Source: Verrucomicrobiales bacterium (lineage in GTDB: Bacteria > Verrucomicrobiota > Verrucomicrobiia > Limisphaerales > J093). Taken from it: a stretch of 64,000 nt of DNA. Positions 33,868 through 42,896 of the stretch are shown here, in pieces. The notes beneath the pieces were generated by a model. It worked only from the letters and a program-made list of their open reading frames with translations, was not told where the DNA came from and did no database searches. The translations under genes and the position numbers were made by a program. The stretch spans positions 534,583 to 598,582 of the forward strand of contig JACKPW010000002.1 in assembly GCA_024233215.1 (NCBI GenBank), read 5' to 3'. Each line of letters opens with the position of its first letter. The stretch's first letter is position 1.

Positions 33868-35418
33868 ATGACGACGCCGTCACAGAGCCAACCCGGTTCG
33901 GCCCAGGCCTTCGCCCGCCTGCAGGCCGAGGTCGTGCGGCTCCAGCGCATCATCGAACTCAAGGATGAGCAAATCCGCCTGCTCAACCTCCGCATCTTCG
34001 GTCCCAAGGCCGAGAAGCTCTCCAGCGCGCAAATGCCCCTCCTGCTGGAGGAAGTGAGCCTGACGCTGGGTGAGGTCGAACAGGAAGCTGCACTGCCCGA
34101 AGCCCAGAAGCAGGAACCGCTGCGGCGCTCCGGCAAACCGCGCCAATCTCATCCCGGGCGGGACCCCCTGCCCGCGAGTCTGGACCGACGGGAGGAGATC
34201 GTCCCCTGTTGCCCGGAAGACTGCCGTTGTCCCCAGTGTGGGGGTGAGCGGCCGGTGATCGGTTACGAGACCCGCGAGGAACTGGCCTTCACCCCGGCGG
34301 AGTTCTGGGTGCGGGTGATCAAGCGCGAGAAGCGCGGTTCCCATTGTCAGGAGGAGCAAGGGGTGGTGACGGCCCCGATCCCGGCGCAGATCGTGCCCAA
34401 GGGCAAGCTTTCCAATGAGTTCATCGTCGAGGTGCTGGTGCGCAAGTATCAGGAACACCTGCCGGTGTATCGGCAATGCGCCACCCTGGCCCAGGACCAC
34501 GGGATCGAACTGAGCCGCAAGACCCTCACCGACGCGATCCTGGCGGCCGGGAGCCTTTTGAGCCCGGTGGTGGGGGCGATGCGGAGGGATTTGCTGGGCG
34601 GGGGATACATCCAGGCCGACGAGACGCGGATGCCCTGCCAGACCGGGGAGAAGACCGGGCGCAACCACCGGGCGTTCATGTGGGAATACAGCCGCCCGGG
34701 CGGACTGGTGGTTTTCGAGTTCCAGTTGGGAAGAGGCCGGGCCGGGCCGCGGGAGTTTCTGCAGGGATTTCGCGGGAAACTTCAATCTGACGGGTATGAT
34801 GTGTACAACAAGCTTGGGGAGGGCATTGTCTACGTGGCCTGCGGGGCGCATATCCGGCGGGGATTTGTCGACGCGCTGAAGCTGGCGCCGTTGGATCCGC
34901 GGCCCAAGGAGATCATCCGGCGGTTTGGCGAACTGTATGCGGTGGAGCGGGAGGCGCGGGAGGCCCAGCTCGGAGCTGAGCAACGGTTGGCGTTGCGGCA
35001 GGCCCGGAGCGTGCCAGTGATGACGGCGCTGAAGGAACGGTTGGTCACCCTCCGGCAGGAGATCCTGCCGGGTGGGAAGCTGGCCCAGGCCTGCGATTAT
35101 GCGCTGGGGCAGTGGAACCGCTGGGAGGAATACCTCCAGGACGGCCGCCTGGAGATCGACAACAACTGGTGCGAAGGGGCGATGCGCCCACTCGCCCTCG
35201 GACGCAAGAACTGGCTGCATATTGGCAGTGTTGCGGCCGGCCCCAAGGTCGCCGCCATTGCGTCCATTGTGGAGACGTGCCGCCGGCTGGGGATCAATCT
35301 CCGGGAATACCTGCTCGAGGTTCTGCCCAAACTGGGCGACTGGCCCATCAACCGCGTGGCTGAACTGACTCCCTCCGCTTGGAAAGCCGCGCCCCCAGCG
35401 CCGGTCACCAACGTCTAA
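33868..35418 (+). CDS. tnpC: IS66 transposase TnpC
   Basis: 516 residues from the ATG at 33868; the frame is open further upstream but overlaps tnpB. N-terminal coiled coil with LRIFGPKAEKLS, zinc-finger segment CCPEDCRCPQCGG, and the DDE core in GGGYIQADETRMPCQ, KLQSDGYDVYN and EIDNNWCEGAMRPLALGRKN. Full length and apparently intact. Confidence 0.93.
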   Translation: MTTPSQSQPGSAQAFARLQAEVVRLQRIIELKDEQIRLLNLRIFGPKAEKLSSAQMPLLLEEVSLTLGEVEQEAALPEAQKQEPLRRSGKPRQSHPGRDPLPASLDRREEIVPCCPEDCRCPQCGGERPVIGYETREELAFTPAEFWVRVIKREKRGSHCQEEQGVVTAPIPAQIVPKGKLSNEFIVEVLVRKYQEHLPVYRQCATLAQDHGIELSRKTLTDAILAAGSLLSPVVGAMRRDLLGGGYIQADETRMPCQTGEKTGRNHRAFMWEYSRPGGLVVFEFQLGRGRAGPREFLQGFRGKLQSDGYDVYNKLGEGIVYVACGAHIRRGFVDALKLAPLDPRPKEIIRRFGELYAVEREAREAQLGAEQRLALRQARSVPVMTALKERLVTLRQEILPGGKLAQACDYALGQWNRWEEYLQDGRLEIDNNWCEGAMRPLALGRKNWLHIGSVAAGPKVAAIASIVETCRRLGINLREYLLEVLPKLGDWPINRVAELTPSAWKAAPPAPVTNV

Positions 35419-35495
35419 CATCCCCGCAGTTTACCCGCCCTGGCTACTCCCCGCCCAGACGGGGTTGCCATCACGGATACCCTCGATAAAGGAAA

Positions 35496-35519
35496 ACGGC
35501 GGGACCAACGTCCCGCCGT
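35496..35519 (-). terminator. Intrinsic terminator of the VPDSG-CTERM gene
   Basis: A perfect 10-bp stem ACGGCGGGAC/GTCCCGCCGT with a 4-base loop. On the minus strand it is followed by TTTTCC. It lies 28 bases after the stop of the minus-strand gene 35548-36297. Confidence 0.75.
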
Positions 35520-35547
35520 GCAGAAACACAGTATCGCAAGCTGCAGG

Positions 35548-36297
35548 TTAGCGCGTCCGACGCCGCACCGCGGCAAGTCCGGTCACCCCCAGCCCCAGAA
35601 GCATCAGGCTCAGCCCCCCGTCCGGGACATGGCCGTCGATCTCGTCATTGCCGCACTTGTAGGTCAGATGCAGGTCGCTGTTGGCGGCATAGTCCCCCAA
35701 GCCGACGAGCGTCACCACATTGTGCCTCACGCCGGGGACAGCCGTTTGCAGGCCGAGCCCGAACGGATCGGCAACGCCGGTGAGATAATCCAACACGCCC
35801 GTGGCCACCGGCACGCTATCGCTACTGGCCCCCTTCCAAGGTGTGGAGGGGGAGATATCCGAGACGGCGGTGTAACCATTGACGTTCGCCCACACGTTGT
35901 ACGTGCGCGCTGCAATGTTCAAGGTGACATAGTAGTCCATGTCACCAAGCAACATGCAGGCGTCGGGCGGCGAATTGGGGTTGAACTCCCCGATGAAGAG
36001 GTCCCCAATCGGCACGTCATGCCCATCCGCCATCCCCGTCAGAAAGTCATAGGTTCCAACCACCGAGAGGTTCCCGCCGGACCACCACAACGCCTCCAGA
36101 TCCCATGCGTCGCCGGTGTAGGTTCCTGGCTCGGTTTCATTATCCTCGTTGGCAACACCCAATCCGGCCTGGCCTGCCCAAGGCGCTGTGGCTCCATTAA
36201 GACCTTGCCCGTCGTAGACGGTGACTTCGATGCCCAGAGCGAACCCTGTCCCGACCGCCAACCCCACCGCTGCAAGCATCACTCGCTTGATTCTCAT
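35548..36297 (-). CDS. VPDSG/PEP-CTERM sorting-signal protein 1
   Basis: 249 residues. A signal peptide (RVMLAAVGLAVGTGFALG) at the start, and at the end the tripartite sorting signal: VPDGG, a hydrophobic helix (LSLMLLGLGVTGLAAV) and an RRRTR tail. Such tails are cut and sorted by an exosortase. The body is beta-rich with no known catalytic family. A strong ribosome site (AAGGAG) selects the ATG at 36297. Confidence 0.85.
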   Translation of the reverse strand: MRIKRVMLAAVGLAVGTGFALGIEVTVYDGQGLNGATAPWAGQAGLGVANEDNETEPGTYTGDAWDLEALWWSGGNLSVVGTYDFLTGMADGHDVPIGDLFIGEFNPNSPPDACMLLGDMDYYVTLNIAARTYNVWANVNGYTAVSDISPSTPWKGASSDSVPVATGVLDYLTGVADPFGLGLQTAVPGVRHNVVTLVGLGDYAANSDLHLTYKCGNDEIDGHVPDGGLSLMLLGLGVTGLAAVRRRTR

Positions 36298-36703
36298 ATT
36301 GGCACTCCTTTTTTGTGTTGTTGGGGCCGCACCGAATCGACAGAAGGCCAAATCCCGATGCAGACCCCACATTCTTGCTTAACTCGCTTGACTCATCAGC
36401 ATCATCCATGCCAACCCCGGCCGGCGCAAGCCTCGCTGCACGCTTAACACGTTCCTGTGTCGCATCTTGCAGAACTCAAGCCGGAGATCGCTGGTCCCCA
36501 GCGCGGCGGTCAGGCGGGCCCGCGATTGTAAGCTGCCGCGACGAATACCACCTCGGTCTGCCGTCCCTTCCCACGGGACGATCCCATGATCTTGTCAGGC
36601 AATGGATTAGCCAGGTGCTCGGTAGGGCCGAGGGCCTGTAAGCCCCTCCGACGCGCACCGTCCGGCAGGTCGCAGCGGGCTGTAGGTGTTTCTAACACGG
36701 AGA
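36298..36703. other. Intergenic region up to the IS21 element
   Basis: About 400 bases containing the promoter side of the VPDSG-CTERM gene and no convincing gene. A short minus-strand frame (36510-36698) has no recognisable features. It ends in CGGAGA (36698-36703), the left target duplication of the IS21 element. Confidence 0.5.
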
Positions 36704-36744
36704 TGCGTATTTCGGAGTTATTCGGACAGGGATTTCGGAGTTAA

Positions 36745-38775
36745 CCCCTTTTCGCGGATTCGCCGATGAAATTGGAAAAATCCGGGTCTCTCAGATGCGT
36801 AAGTGACTGGAAATCAATGAGCGGATTTCTGATTTGGGCCGAAAATGGCCTGTAGTGCCGACCTACCCTATTCCCAGGCCAACGCAGATCGGTATCATGA
36901 CCGGTCATCATGTTTTTGCGCTGCAAGGTTCGTCGGAAAGACGGCAAGGAACACCGCACCTGGAGCATCGTGGAGAACCACCGGGTGCGCGGCGCTCGGG
37001 TGGTCCAGCGCCATGTGCTCTATCTCGGGGAAATCAACAGCAGCCAGCGGGAAGCGTGGCGCAAGAGCATTGAGATCTTCGAGGAGGGCAGTCCGCGACC
37101 CCGCACCGCCTCGTTGTTCCCCGAAGACAATGCCCCGGAGGTTAGTGACGAATCGATTATTCGCATCCGGCTCAAAGACCTCTCCCTCCACCGGCCCCGG
37201 CAGTGGGGTGCCTGCTGGCTGACTTGCGAACTCTATGAGCAGCTTGGGCTGGACCGGTTCTGGGCGGAGCGTCTGCCCATCAGCCGCAAGGGGACCCGCT
37301 GGGATCAGATCCTCCAAACCGTGGTGACCTATCGACTGCTCGATCCGGGCAGCGAGTGGCACCTGCACCGGGAGTGGTTTCTCAAAAGCGCCATGGCCGA
37401 CCTGTTGGGCTCGGATTTCTCCCTGGCTGAGATCCACAAGCTCTACGAGGTGCATGACAAGCTGCTGGTGCACAAGGAGGCCGTTTTTGCCCATCTCCAA
37501 GAGCGCTGGAAGGACCTTTTTGGCGCCCGCTTCGAGGTGCTGCTCTACGACCTGACGAGCACCTACTTCGAGTCCGATCCGCCCGAGTCGGACACCGACA
37601 AACGGCGTTTCGGCTACAGCCGGGACAAGCGGCCCGACTGCGTCCAAGTGGTCATCGCCTTGGTGGTCACTCCCGAGGGCTTCCCGCTGGCCTACGAGGT
37701 GATGCCGGGGAACACCGCCGACAACACCACCCTGCGAAGCTTCCTGGTCAAGATTGAGCACCTCTATGGCAAGGCCGATCGGATCTGGCTCATGGACCGC
37801 GGTATTCCCAGCGAGGAAGTGCTCCAGGAGATGCGGGAGAGTGATCCCCCGATCTCGTACTTGGTTGGCACCCCCAAAGGACGGCTGACCAAGCTGGAAA
37901 AGGACCTGGCCGATCTCCCTTGGGAACAGGTGCGGGAGGGCGTGGAGGTCAAACTTCTTCCCCGTGAAGGGGAACTCTTTGTCTTTGCCCAGAGTCGCGA
38001 CCGGGTGGCCAAGGAACGGTCCATGCGCCAGCGCCGCTTGCGCCGCCTTCTGGCCCGGTTGCAGCAACTCCGCAACATGAAGAAACTCAAGCGGGACGAT
38101 CTGCTCCTCAAGATCGGCCAGGCCAAGGCGGAGGCGGGCCGCGCTTTCGGTCTGGTGGATCTTACCCTGCCCCTGCCAGGGGAAGCGGTCACACGGGAGA
38201 CTTTCACCTTCCGGATCAACCGCAGGAAACTCCGCACGGCCCGTCGCCGGGAAGGTCGTTACCTCCTCCGTTCCAACCTCAGCGGGGAGGCCCCCGGAAA
38301 ACTCTGGGAACTCTATATTCAGCTGGTGCAGATCGAAGAGGCCTTCAAGAACCTCAAGGGCGACCTGAGCATCCGCCCCATCTTCCACCAACTCGAGGAA
38401 CGCATCGAGGCCCACATCTTCATTGCGTTCCTGGCCTACTGTTTGCAGGTGACCCTGCGGCGGCGGCTACGCGATCTGGCTCCCGGACTCACGCCGCGGG
38501 CCGTGTTGGAGAAGTTCGCCGCGGTGCAGATGATCGACGTTCATCTGCCCACCGACGACGGTCGCCAAGTCATCCTTTCCCGCTACACCCAACCCGAGAA
38601 GGAACTCCAGATGCTCATCGACGCACTCCGGCTTCAACTCCCTTCCCAGCCCCCACCCAAGATCACCCCCAGTGGCCTCTTCACCGACTGACCCGCTGTA
38701 GTGCCGACCTTCTGAATCCTCTCGTTCTGTTCCAATGACTTACGCACTGGCATACCCCCGAATCCGCGAAACCGG
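36745..38775 (+). mobile_element. IS1634-family insertion sequence, copy 1 (2031 bp)
   Basis: Imperfect terminal repeats sharing TTTCGCGGATTCG (left end CCCCTTTTCGCGG; right end CCGCGAAACCGG) and a 5-base target duplication GTTAA (36740-36744, 38776-38780). Its transposase is identical in protein sequence to that of copy 2 at 42897-44927. A 12-base palindrome ATGACCGGTCAT just before the transposase ATG could be an autoregulatory site. Confidence 0.92.
36910..38691 (+). CDS. IS1634-family transposase (copy 1)
   Basis: 593 residues. Key segments: LLYDLTSTYFESDPPESD, IWLMDRGIPSEEVLQEM, LVQIEEAFKNLKGDLSIRP, and the C-terminal LAPGLTPRAVLEKFAAVQMI. These carry the DDE residues of the IS4-superfamily fold. 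Identical in protein sequence to the copy at 42981-44762. Confidence 0.93.
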   Translation: MFLRCKVRRKDGKEHRTWSIVENHRVRGARVVQRHVLYLGEINSSQREAWRKSIEIFEEGSPRPRTASLFPEDNAPEVSDESIIRIRLKDLSLHRPRQWGACWLTCELYEQLGLDRFWAERLPISRKGTRWDQILQTVVTYRLLDPGSEWHLHREWFLKSAMADLLGSDFSLAEIHKLYEVHDKLLVHKEAVFAHLQERWKDLFGARFEVLLYDLTSTYFESDPPESDTDKRRFGYSRDKRPDCVQVVIALVVTPEGFPLAYEVMPGNTADNTTLRSFLVKIEHLYGKADRIWLMDRGIPSEEVLQEMRESDPPISYLVGTPKGRLTKLEKDLADLPWEQVREGVEVKLLPREGELFVFAQSRDRVAKERSMRQRRLRRLLARLQQLRNMKKLKRDDLLLKIGQAKAEAGRAFGLVDLTLPLPGEAVTRETFTFRINRRKLRTARRREGRYLLRSNLSGEAPGKLWELYIQLVQIEEAFKNLKGDLSIRPIFHQLEERIEAHIFIAFLAYCLQVTLRRRLRDLAPGLTPRAVLEKFAAVQMIDVHLPTDDGRQVILSRYTQPEKELQMLIDALRLQLPSQPPPKITPSGLFTD

Positions 38776-38780
38776 GTTAA

Positions 38781-38930
38781 TCGGACACTGAATTCGGACG
38801 GCAATTCGGACACCGAATTCGGTCCAATTCGGACAGGCGTTTCGGCGGGAATTCGGACACTTTTGGGGAGGTCCGAAATCGGTGTCCGAAATGGTCCGAA
38901 ACGGGTGAGGAGGAGTGGAGTGACGCTGGA
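38781..38930 (+). repeat. IS21 left-end multiple terminal repeats (inner part)
   Basis: A run of AATTCGGACA-type units, some on the opposite strand as TGTCCGAA, just after the IS1634 insertion. The same motif family starts at 36710 before the insertion and recurs inverted at 41515-41640 at the right end. IS21 transposases bind such repeats. Confidence 0.75.
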
Positions 38931-38975
38931 GAAACTGCCAGAAGGGTGGCGCCTCGAAAGGAGGCGACATCAGCA

Positions 38976-40529
38976 ATGGCTCGAAAACCTAAATCCATGC
39001 GTCAAATCAAAGAAATCCTCCGACTCAAACACGAACACCGGCTCTCGGTGCGCCAGATCGCCCGCAGTTGCGGCCTGCCCGCCAGCACCGTCAGCGACTA
39101 CCTGGTGCGGGCTCAAGCCTCCGGTCTGAGCTGGCCCTTGCCCGAAGGGCTCGACGAGCAGCAGATCCAGCACCGGCTTCTCAACCCCACCCGAGAACAA
39201 ACCGAGGCCGCACCACCTTCCCAACCGGCTCGCCCCTTGCCGGACTGGCCCGAGGTCCACAAGGAACTGAGACGCCACTCGGTGACCCTGCGCCTGCTGT
39301 GGCAGGAATACCGCCAGCGCTTCCCCGAGGGTTACGGCTACACCCAGTTTTGCGAGTATTACCACCGCTGGACCGGGACGCTCGACCCGGTGATGCGGCA
39401 CCATCATCCGCCCGGGGAGAAGATGTTCGTGGACTGGGCGGGGCAGACGGTGCCGATCCATGAGGCCGACGGTTCGGTGTCGCAGGCCTCGCTCTTCATC
39501 GCCGTCCTGGGCGCCAGCAACAAGACCTTCGCGCACGCGTTTGCCGACCAGAAGCTGCCGGCCTGGATCAGTGCTCATTGCCAGGCTTACGCGTTCTTCG
39601 GCGGGGTGGCCAAGGTCACCGTTCCCGACAATCCCAAGACCGGCGTGAGCAAGCCCTGCCGTTACGAACCGCGGCTCCATCGCACCTACCAGGAAATGGC
39701 GGCGCATTACGGCACCGTGATCATTCCCGCGCGGCCCCGGCGCCCGCGGGACAAGGCCAAGGCGGAAGCCGGCGTGCTCATTGCCGAGCGGCAGATCCTG
39801 GCGGCCTTGCGCGACCACACCTTCTTCAGCGTGGCCGGCCTCAATCAGGGACTGGCGCCGCTGTTGGCCCGGCTCAACGCCCAGCCGTTTCAGAAGCTGG
39901 AAGGCTCACGCGACAGTTGGTTTGAGGCCCACGAAAAAAGCAAACTCCAAGCCCTGCCCGCGACGGCCTTCGAACTGGCCACCTGGACCAAAGCCAGCGT
40001 GAACATTGACTATCACGTGGTGGTCGCCAAGCACTACTACAGCGTTCCCTACTCCCTGATCCATCAGATCCTCGAGGTGCGCCTGAGCGCCTCCACCGTG
40101 GAACTCTTCCAACACGGCAAACGCGTTGCCGTCCACCGCCCTAGCTTCCGACCGGGCTTGTTCACCACCCTCGACGAACACCGCCCCAAAGCGCACCAGA
40201 AGCACCTGGAGTGGACCCCCGGACGGATCGTCCAATGGGCCCGGAAGACCGGTCCGGCCTGCGCCCAACTGGTGCAGCGAATCATGGAAGAGCGACCTCA
40301 TCCCGAGCAGGGTTTCCGTTCCTGTTTGGGCATCATCCGCCTCGGCAAGGCCGCCGGGCCGCAACGCTTGGAAGCCGCCTGCCAACGGGCCCTCCACTTC
40401 GGCACCTGCTCCTATCGCAGCGTCGAATCGATCCTCAAGCACCGGCTCGACCAGCAACCGCTGGAGCCGGAACTTCCCCTCAACCCGCCGGACCATGCCA
40501 ACGTGCGTGGGCGCAGCTACTACAATTAA
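38976..40529 (+). CDS. istA: IS21 transposase IstA
   Basis: 517 residues from the ATG at 38976, preceded by AAGGAGG. An N-terminal helix-turn-helix (RQIARSCGLPASTVSDYLVR), then an rve-type core: GEKMFVDWAGQTVPIHEADG (first Asp), GGVAKVTVPDNPKTGVSK (second Asp) and PRDKAKAEAGVLIAERQILA (Glu). The GTG at 38946 would add 10 residues and is not preferred. Confidence 0.93.
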   Translation: MARKPKSMRQIKEILRLKHEHRLSVRQIARSCGLPASTVSDYLVRAQASGLSWPLPEGLDEQQIQHRLLNPTREQTEAAPPSQPARPLPDWPEVHKELRRHSVTLRLLWQEYRQRFPEGYGYTQFCEYYHRWTGTLDPVMRHHHPPGEKMFVDWAGQTVPIHEADGSVSQASLFIAVLGASNKTFAHAFADQKLPAWISAHCQAYAFFGGVAKVTVPDNPKTGVSKPCRYEPRLHRTYQEMAAHYGTVIIPARPRRPRDKAKAEAGVLIAERQILAALRDHTFFSVAGLNQGLAPLLARLNAQPFQKLEGSRDSWFEAHEKSKLQALPATAFELATWTKASVNIDYHVVVAKHYYSVPYSLIHQILEVRLSASTVELFQHGKRVAVHRPSFRPGLFTTLDEHRPKAHQKHLEWTPGRIVQWARKTGPACAQLVQRIMEERPHPEQGFRSCLGIIRLGKAAGPQRLEAACQRALHFGTCSYRSVESILKHRLDQQPLEPELPLNPPDHANVRGRSYYN

Positions 40530-40548
40530 CCCTCTTCGCCTTCTGCCC

Positions 40549-41292
40549 ATGCTCACGAATCCCACCTCGGAGAAACTGCGCACGATGCGCCTGGAGGGCA
40601 TGCTCGAAGCCCTCGAAGAACAACGCCGCCAACGCGACATCAGCGAACTCGACTTCGAAGAACGCCTCGCCCTGCTGGTCGAACGCCAGTGGCTTTGGCA
40701 GGAAAACCGCGGTCTGGCCACCCGGCTCAAGAACGCCCAGTTGAAGATCGCAGGCGCCAGCCTGGAGGACATCAACTACCGTCATCCTCGCGGACTCAAA
40801 CGCGCCCACATCGACCAACTGCGTGCGTCGGCCTGGGTGCGGGAACATCGCAACTGCATCATCACCGGCCCGACCGGGATCGGCAAAAGCCATCTGGCCT
40901 GCGCGCTGGGACACCAAGCCTGTCGCGATGGACTGCGCACGCGCTACTTCTATGCGCCGAAGCTCTTTCGCGCCCTGGAGGCCGCGCAGGCCGACGGCAG
41001 CCTGGTCAACCTGATCAAGACCCTGGCCCGCCTGGACCTCTTCATCATCGACGACCTTGGGCTCGCCGTGGCCAAGCCCCGGCTCTATCGCCATCTGCTC
41101 GAGATCATCGACGACCGGATCGGTCGTGGTGCCACCCTCCTGACCAGCCAATATCCCGTCGGCCAATGGCACGACACCATCGGGGACGCCACCGTGGCCG
41201 ACGCCCTGCTGGACCGCCTGGTTCACAACGCCTATCGGATCGAGTTGGACGGCAAATCGCTGCGCGACCCCAAATCCGCTCCTGCGGATTAG
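40549..41292 (+). CDS. istB: IS21 helper ATPase IstB
   Basis: 247 residues starting 20 bases after istA. AAA+ motifs: Walker A IITGPTGIGKSHLA and Walker B LDLFIIDDLGLA, then LLTSQYPVGQWHDTIGD, typical of IstB/DnaC-like helpers that choose target DNA for IstA. Confidence 0.93.
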   Translation: MLTNPTSEKLRTMRLEGMLEALEEQRRQRDISELDFEERLALLVERQWLWQENRGLATRLKNAQLKIAGASLEDINYRHPRGLKRAHIDQLRASAWVREHRNCIITGPTGIGKSHLACALGHQACRDGLRTRYFYAPKLFRALEAAQADGSLVNLIKTLARLDLFIIDDLGLAVAKPRLYRHLLEIIDDRIGRGATLLTSQYPVGQWHDTIGDATVADALLDRLVHNAYRIELDGKSLRDPKSAPAD

Positions 41293-41514
41293 CGCCAGCC
41301 AGTCCGGGGTGTCCGGCCCGTTCGACCGCGGGCTGGGCCACCCCAAAACGGGACCCAGGCGCACGCCGCAGACCGCGAGCTATGGCTCAGGAGGCCGGTC
41401 TGCAGCGGCGCTACCCCATTTTGGGATGGCCCAACCCGCTCGCTTTCCTCCCTCCCGAGACCCGAGCGTCGCCTGCGGCTCCGATGGGCGTTAGCCGGGT
41501 CGAAAACTTGACTT

Positions 41515-41640
41515 CATTTCGGACACTGGATTAGGAGTTTGGGTCAGGCGTCGCTCCGCTCCGGAAAGTGTCCGAAATGACTCCGAAACGGCTGTCCGAA
41601 TACTTTCCGAAATCCGTGTCCGATTTCGCCGAAATCCGCA
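41515..41640 (-). repeat. IS21 right-end multiple terminal repeats
   Basis: Several TGTCCGAA/TTTCCGAA units (on the plus strand AAGTGTCCGAAATGA, GCTGTCCGAA, CGTGTCCGAT), the inverted counterpart of the left-end array. The last 12 bases CCGAAATCCGCA form the element's end. Confidence 0.75.
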
Positions 41641-41646
41641 CGGAGA

Positions 41647-41951
41647 GGGATCACCGCAATGGCCCAGCCACATAATCGCAACTTCCTGTCGCTCCGCGTT
41701 TTCCCACTTTCTAACGCGGCGCACTTGAGACTCGGCACGCGACGACATGTCAAGTCAGGCTACAACCGAACCCTTGGTAATGCATCGGGTGCCGCCGCCG
41801 TGACCGGCCAGGTGGATTCCATATGTAACTGTCCTGCCGACATTTGCGTCTCAAATCGGCCGCGGCGCCAAAACGCTGGCATGCTAGGTGCTGTTCTCAC
41901 GGAACATCTCCTGTCCTCCTCGGTTCGCGGGGAGAACCGTTGACTGATCAT
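41647..41951. other. Intergenic region upstream of VPDSG-CTERM protein 2
   Basis: About 305 bases with no gene; it should hold the promoter of the following gene. A small hairpin (GTTCTCAC/GGGGAGAACC region near 41892-41940) may be regulatory. Nothing else recognised. Confidence 0.4.
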
Positions 41952-42503
41952 ATGAACACACACAAGCTATTGATTGTTGGAGTCGCGTGCATCGCGATGC
42001 CCCTGACCGTGAAGGCGACCCCCACCGGGGTGGCGTTCTTTGAGGAAATCGGCAGCTGGCAGCTGACCGGGATCTATGAGAGTCAGGGCAAACCCTACAG
42101 CTGCCTTGAGGCCTTCATCGTTGGAGGTGTTTCAACTTTTGAGGACCCTGGATGGGGGAGTCCGCTCAAGGGGGATTGGACATCCGAGCTCATCAATCCG
42201 TTGTATGCCAAGACGAGTGGGTCTCCCTTGGACAACCAATGGCTCAGTCTGAAGTTCAGCGGTGCCATGGGCCAGATGGTGACTTGGGATGTGCTGGTGT
42301 GGCAGGACGAGAACACCTTGCTGCAGCGCTACGAGATGTGGGCCAACGGATATACTTGGGGTTGGAAACCCCTGAGCACAGATGCAGGCGAAGCCATCTA
42401 CGATCGGAGTGCAGTGCCTGACAGCGGCCTGAGCGCGGGCCTGCTGGGCCTCGGGTTGCTGTCACTCGGCTTCGGACGGTCACGACAAGGAATCCGGCGG
42501 TGA
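41952..42503 (+). CDS. VPDSG-CTERM sorting-signal protein 2
   Basis: 183 residues. Signal peptide MNTHKLLIVGVACIAMPLTV. The C-terminal signal is VPDSG, then LSAGLLGLGLLSLGFG and a basic RSRQGIRR end, the exact VPDSG form seen in Verrucomicrobiota. The body (WQLTGIYESQGKPYSC, NQWLSLKFSGAMGQMVTWDV) is beta-rich and of unknown function. The upstream in-frame start at 41844 lacks a signal peptide, so the ATG at 41952 is used. Confidence 0.82.
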   Translation: MNTHKLLIVGVACIAMPLTVKATPTGVAFFEEIGSWQLTGIYESQGKPYSCLEAFIVGGVSTFEDPGWGSPLKGDWTSELINPLYAKTSGSPLDNQWLSLKFSGAMGQMVTWDVLVWQDENTLLQRYEMWANGYTWGWKPLSTDAGEAIYDRSAVPDSGLSAGLLGLGLLSLGFGRSRQGIRR

Positions 42504-42896
42504 GCGACCGGCCGCGGAGATAATCCCGACGATCTCTGCGGCCCGAGCATGGCCTGCACCGTGGCGCCGACGACGGATCGGCCTTTCATCTGCACCGGCT
42601 TGCCCTGGTTTCTCCAGGGCAAGCGCATATCAGCTTCAAGGCCTGTATTCAATAGCCGGCGAACATCGGGGGTCCCGCCGGCGACGCACACAGGAGCGCG
42701 GACCGCCGAGTCCGCGACTCAAATCCAGACGGAATCGAAACACGCGGACTCGGCGGTCCGCGCTCCCACTTCGATTCCGCCGCGGTGCCCCAGCAGTTGC
42801 GCCGGTGGGTGAGCACGTTGTGGCGTGCACCGACACCCGAAAGACCGCTGCATCCCACCCGGCGCCACAATGCGCAGCGTCCCTGCCGTAGCTAGC
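42504..42896. other. Intergenic region with a large hairpin
   Basis: No convincing gene. The main content is the perfect inverted repeat at 42693-42766 (listed separately). The region ends with CTAGC, the left target duplication of IS1634 copy 2. Confidence 0.5.
42693..42766. repeat. Perfect 24-bp inverted repeat (dispersed-repeat type)
   Basis: Arms 42693-42716 and 42743-42766 are exact inverted copies built around GCGGACCGCCGAGTCCGCG, with a 26-base loop. Such G/C-rich palindromes are common noncoding repeats in related genomes. It could also act as a terminator, but no U-tract follows. Confidence 0.85.

Larger units (their letters stand above)
33061..35480 (+). mobile_element. IS66-family insertion sequence (2420 bp)
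   Basis: Terminal inverted repeats start GTATCCGTGATGG at the left; the right end reads CCATCACGGATAC, and the match extends to about 25 bases with a few differences. Contains tnpA, tnpB and tnpC in the standard order. I see no 8-base target duplication in the flanks (GATCGAGT versus CCTCGATA), so a rearrangement may have replaced one flank. Confidence 0.9.
36704..41640 (+). mobile_element. IS21-family element, interrupted by an IS1634-type element
   Basis: Outer ends are inverted (TGCGTATTTCGG at the left; CCGAAATCCGCA at the right) with a 6-base target duplication CGGAGA (36698-36703 and 41641-41646). Each end holds several copies of a TTCGGACA-type motif, the multiple terminal repeats typical of IS21. 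The left repeat array is split by the IS1634 copy at 36745-38775. Contents: istA, istB. Net length is about 2.9 kb without the insertion. Confidence 0.85.
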
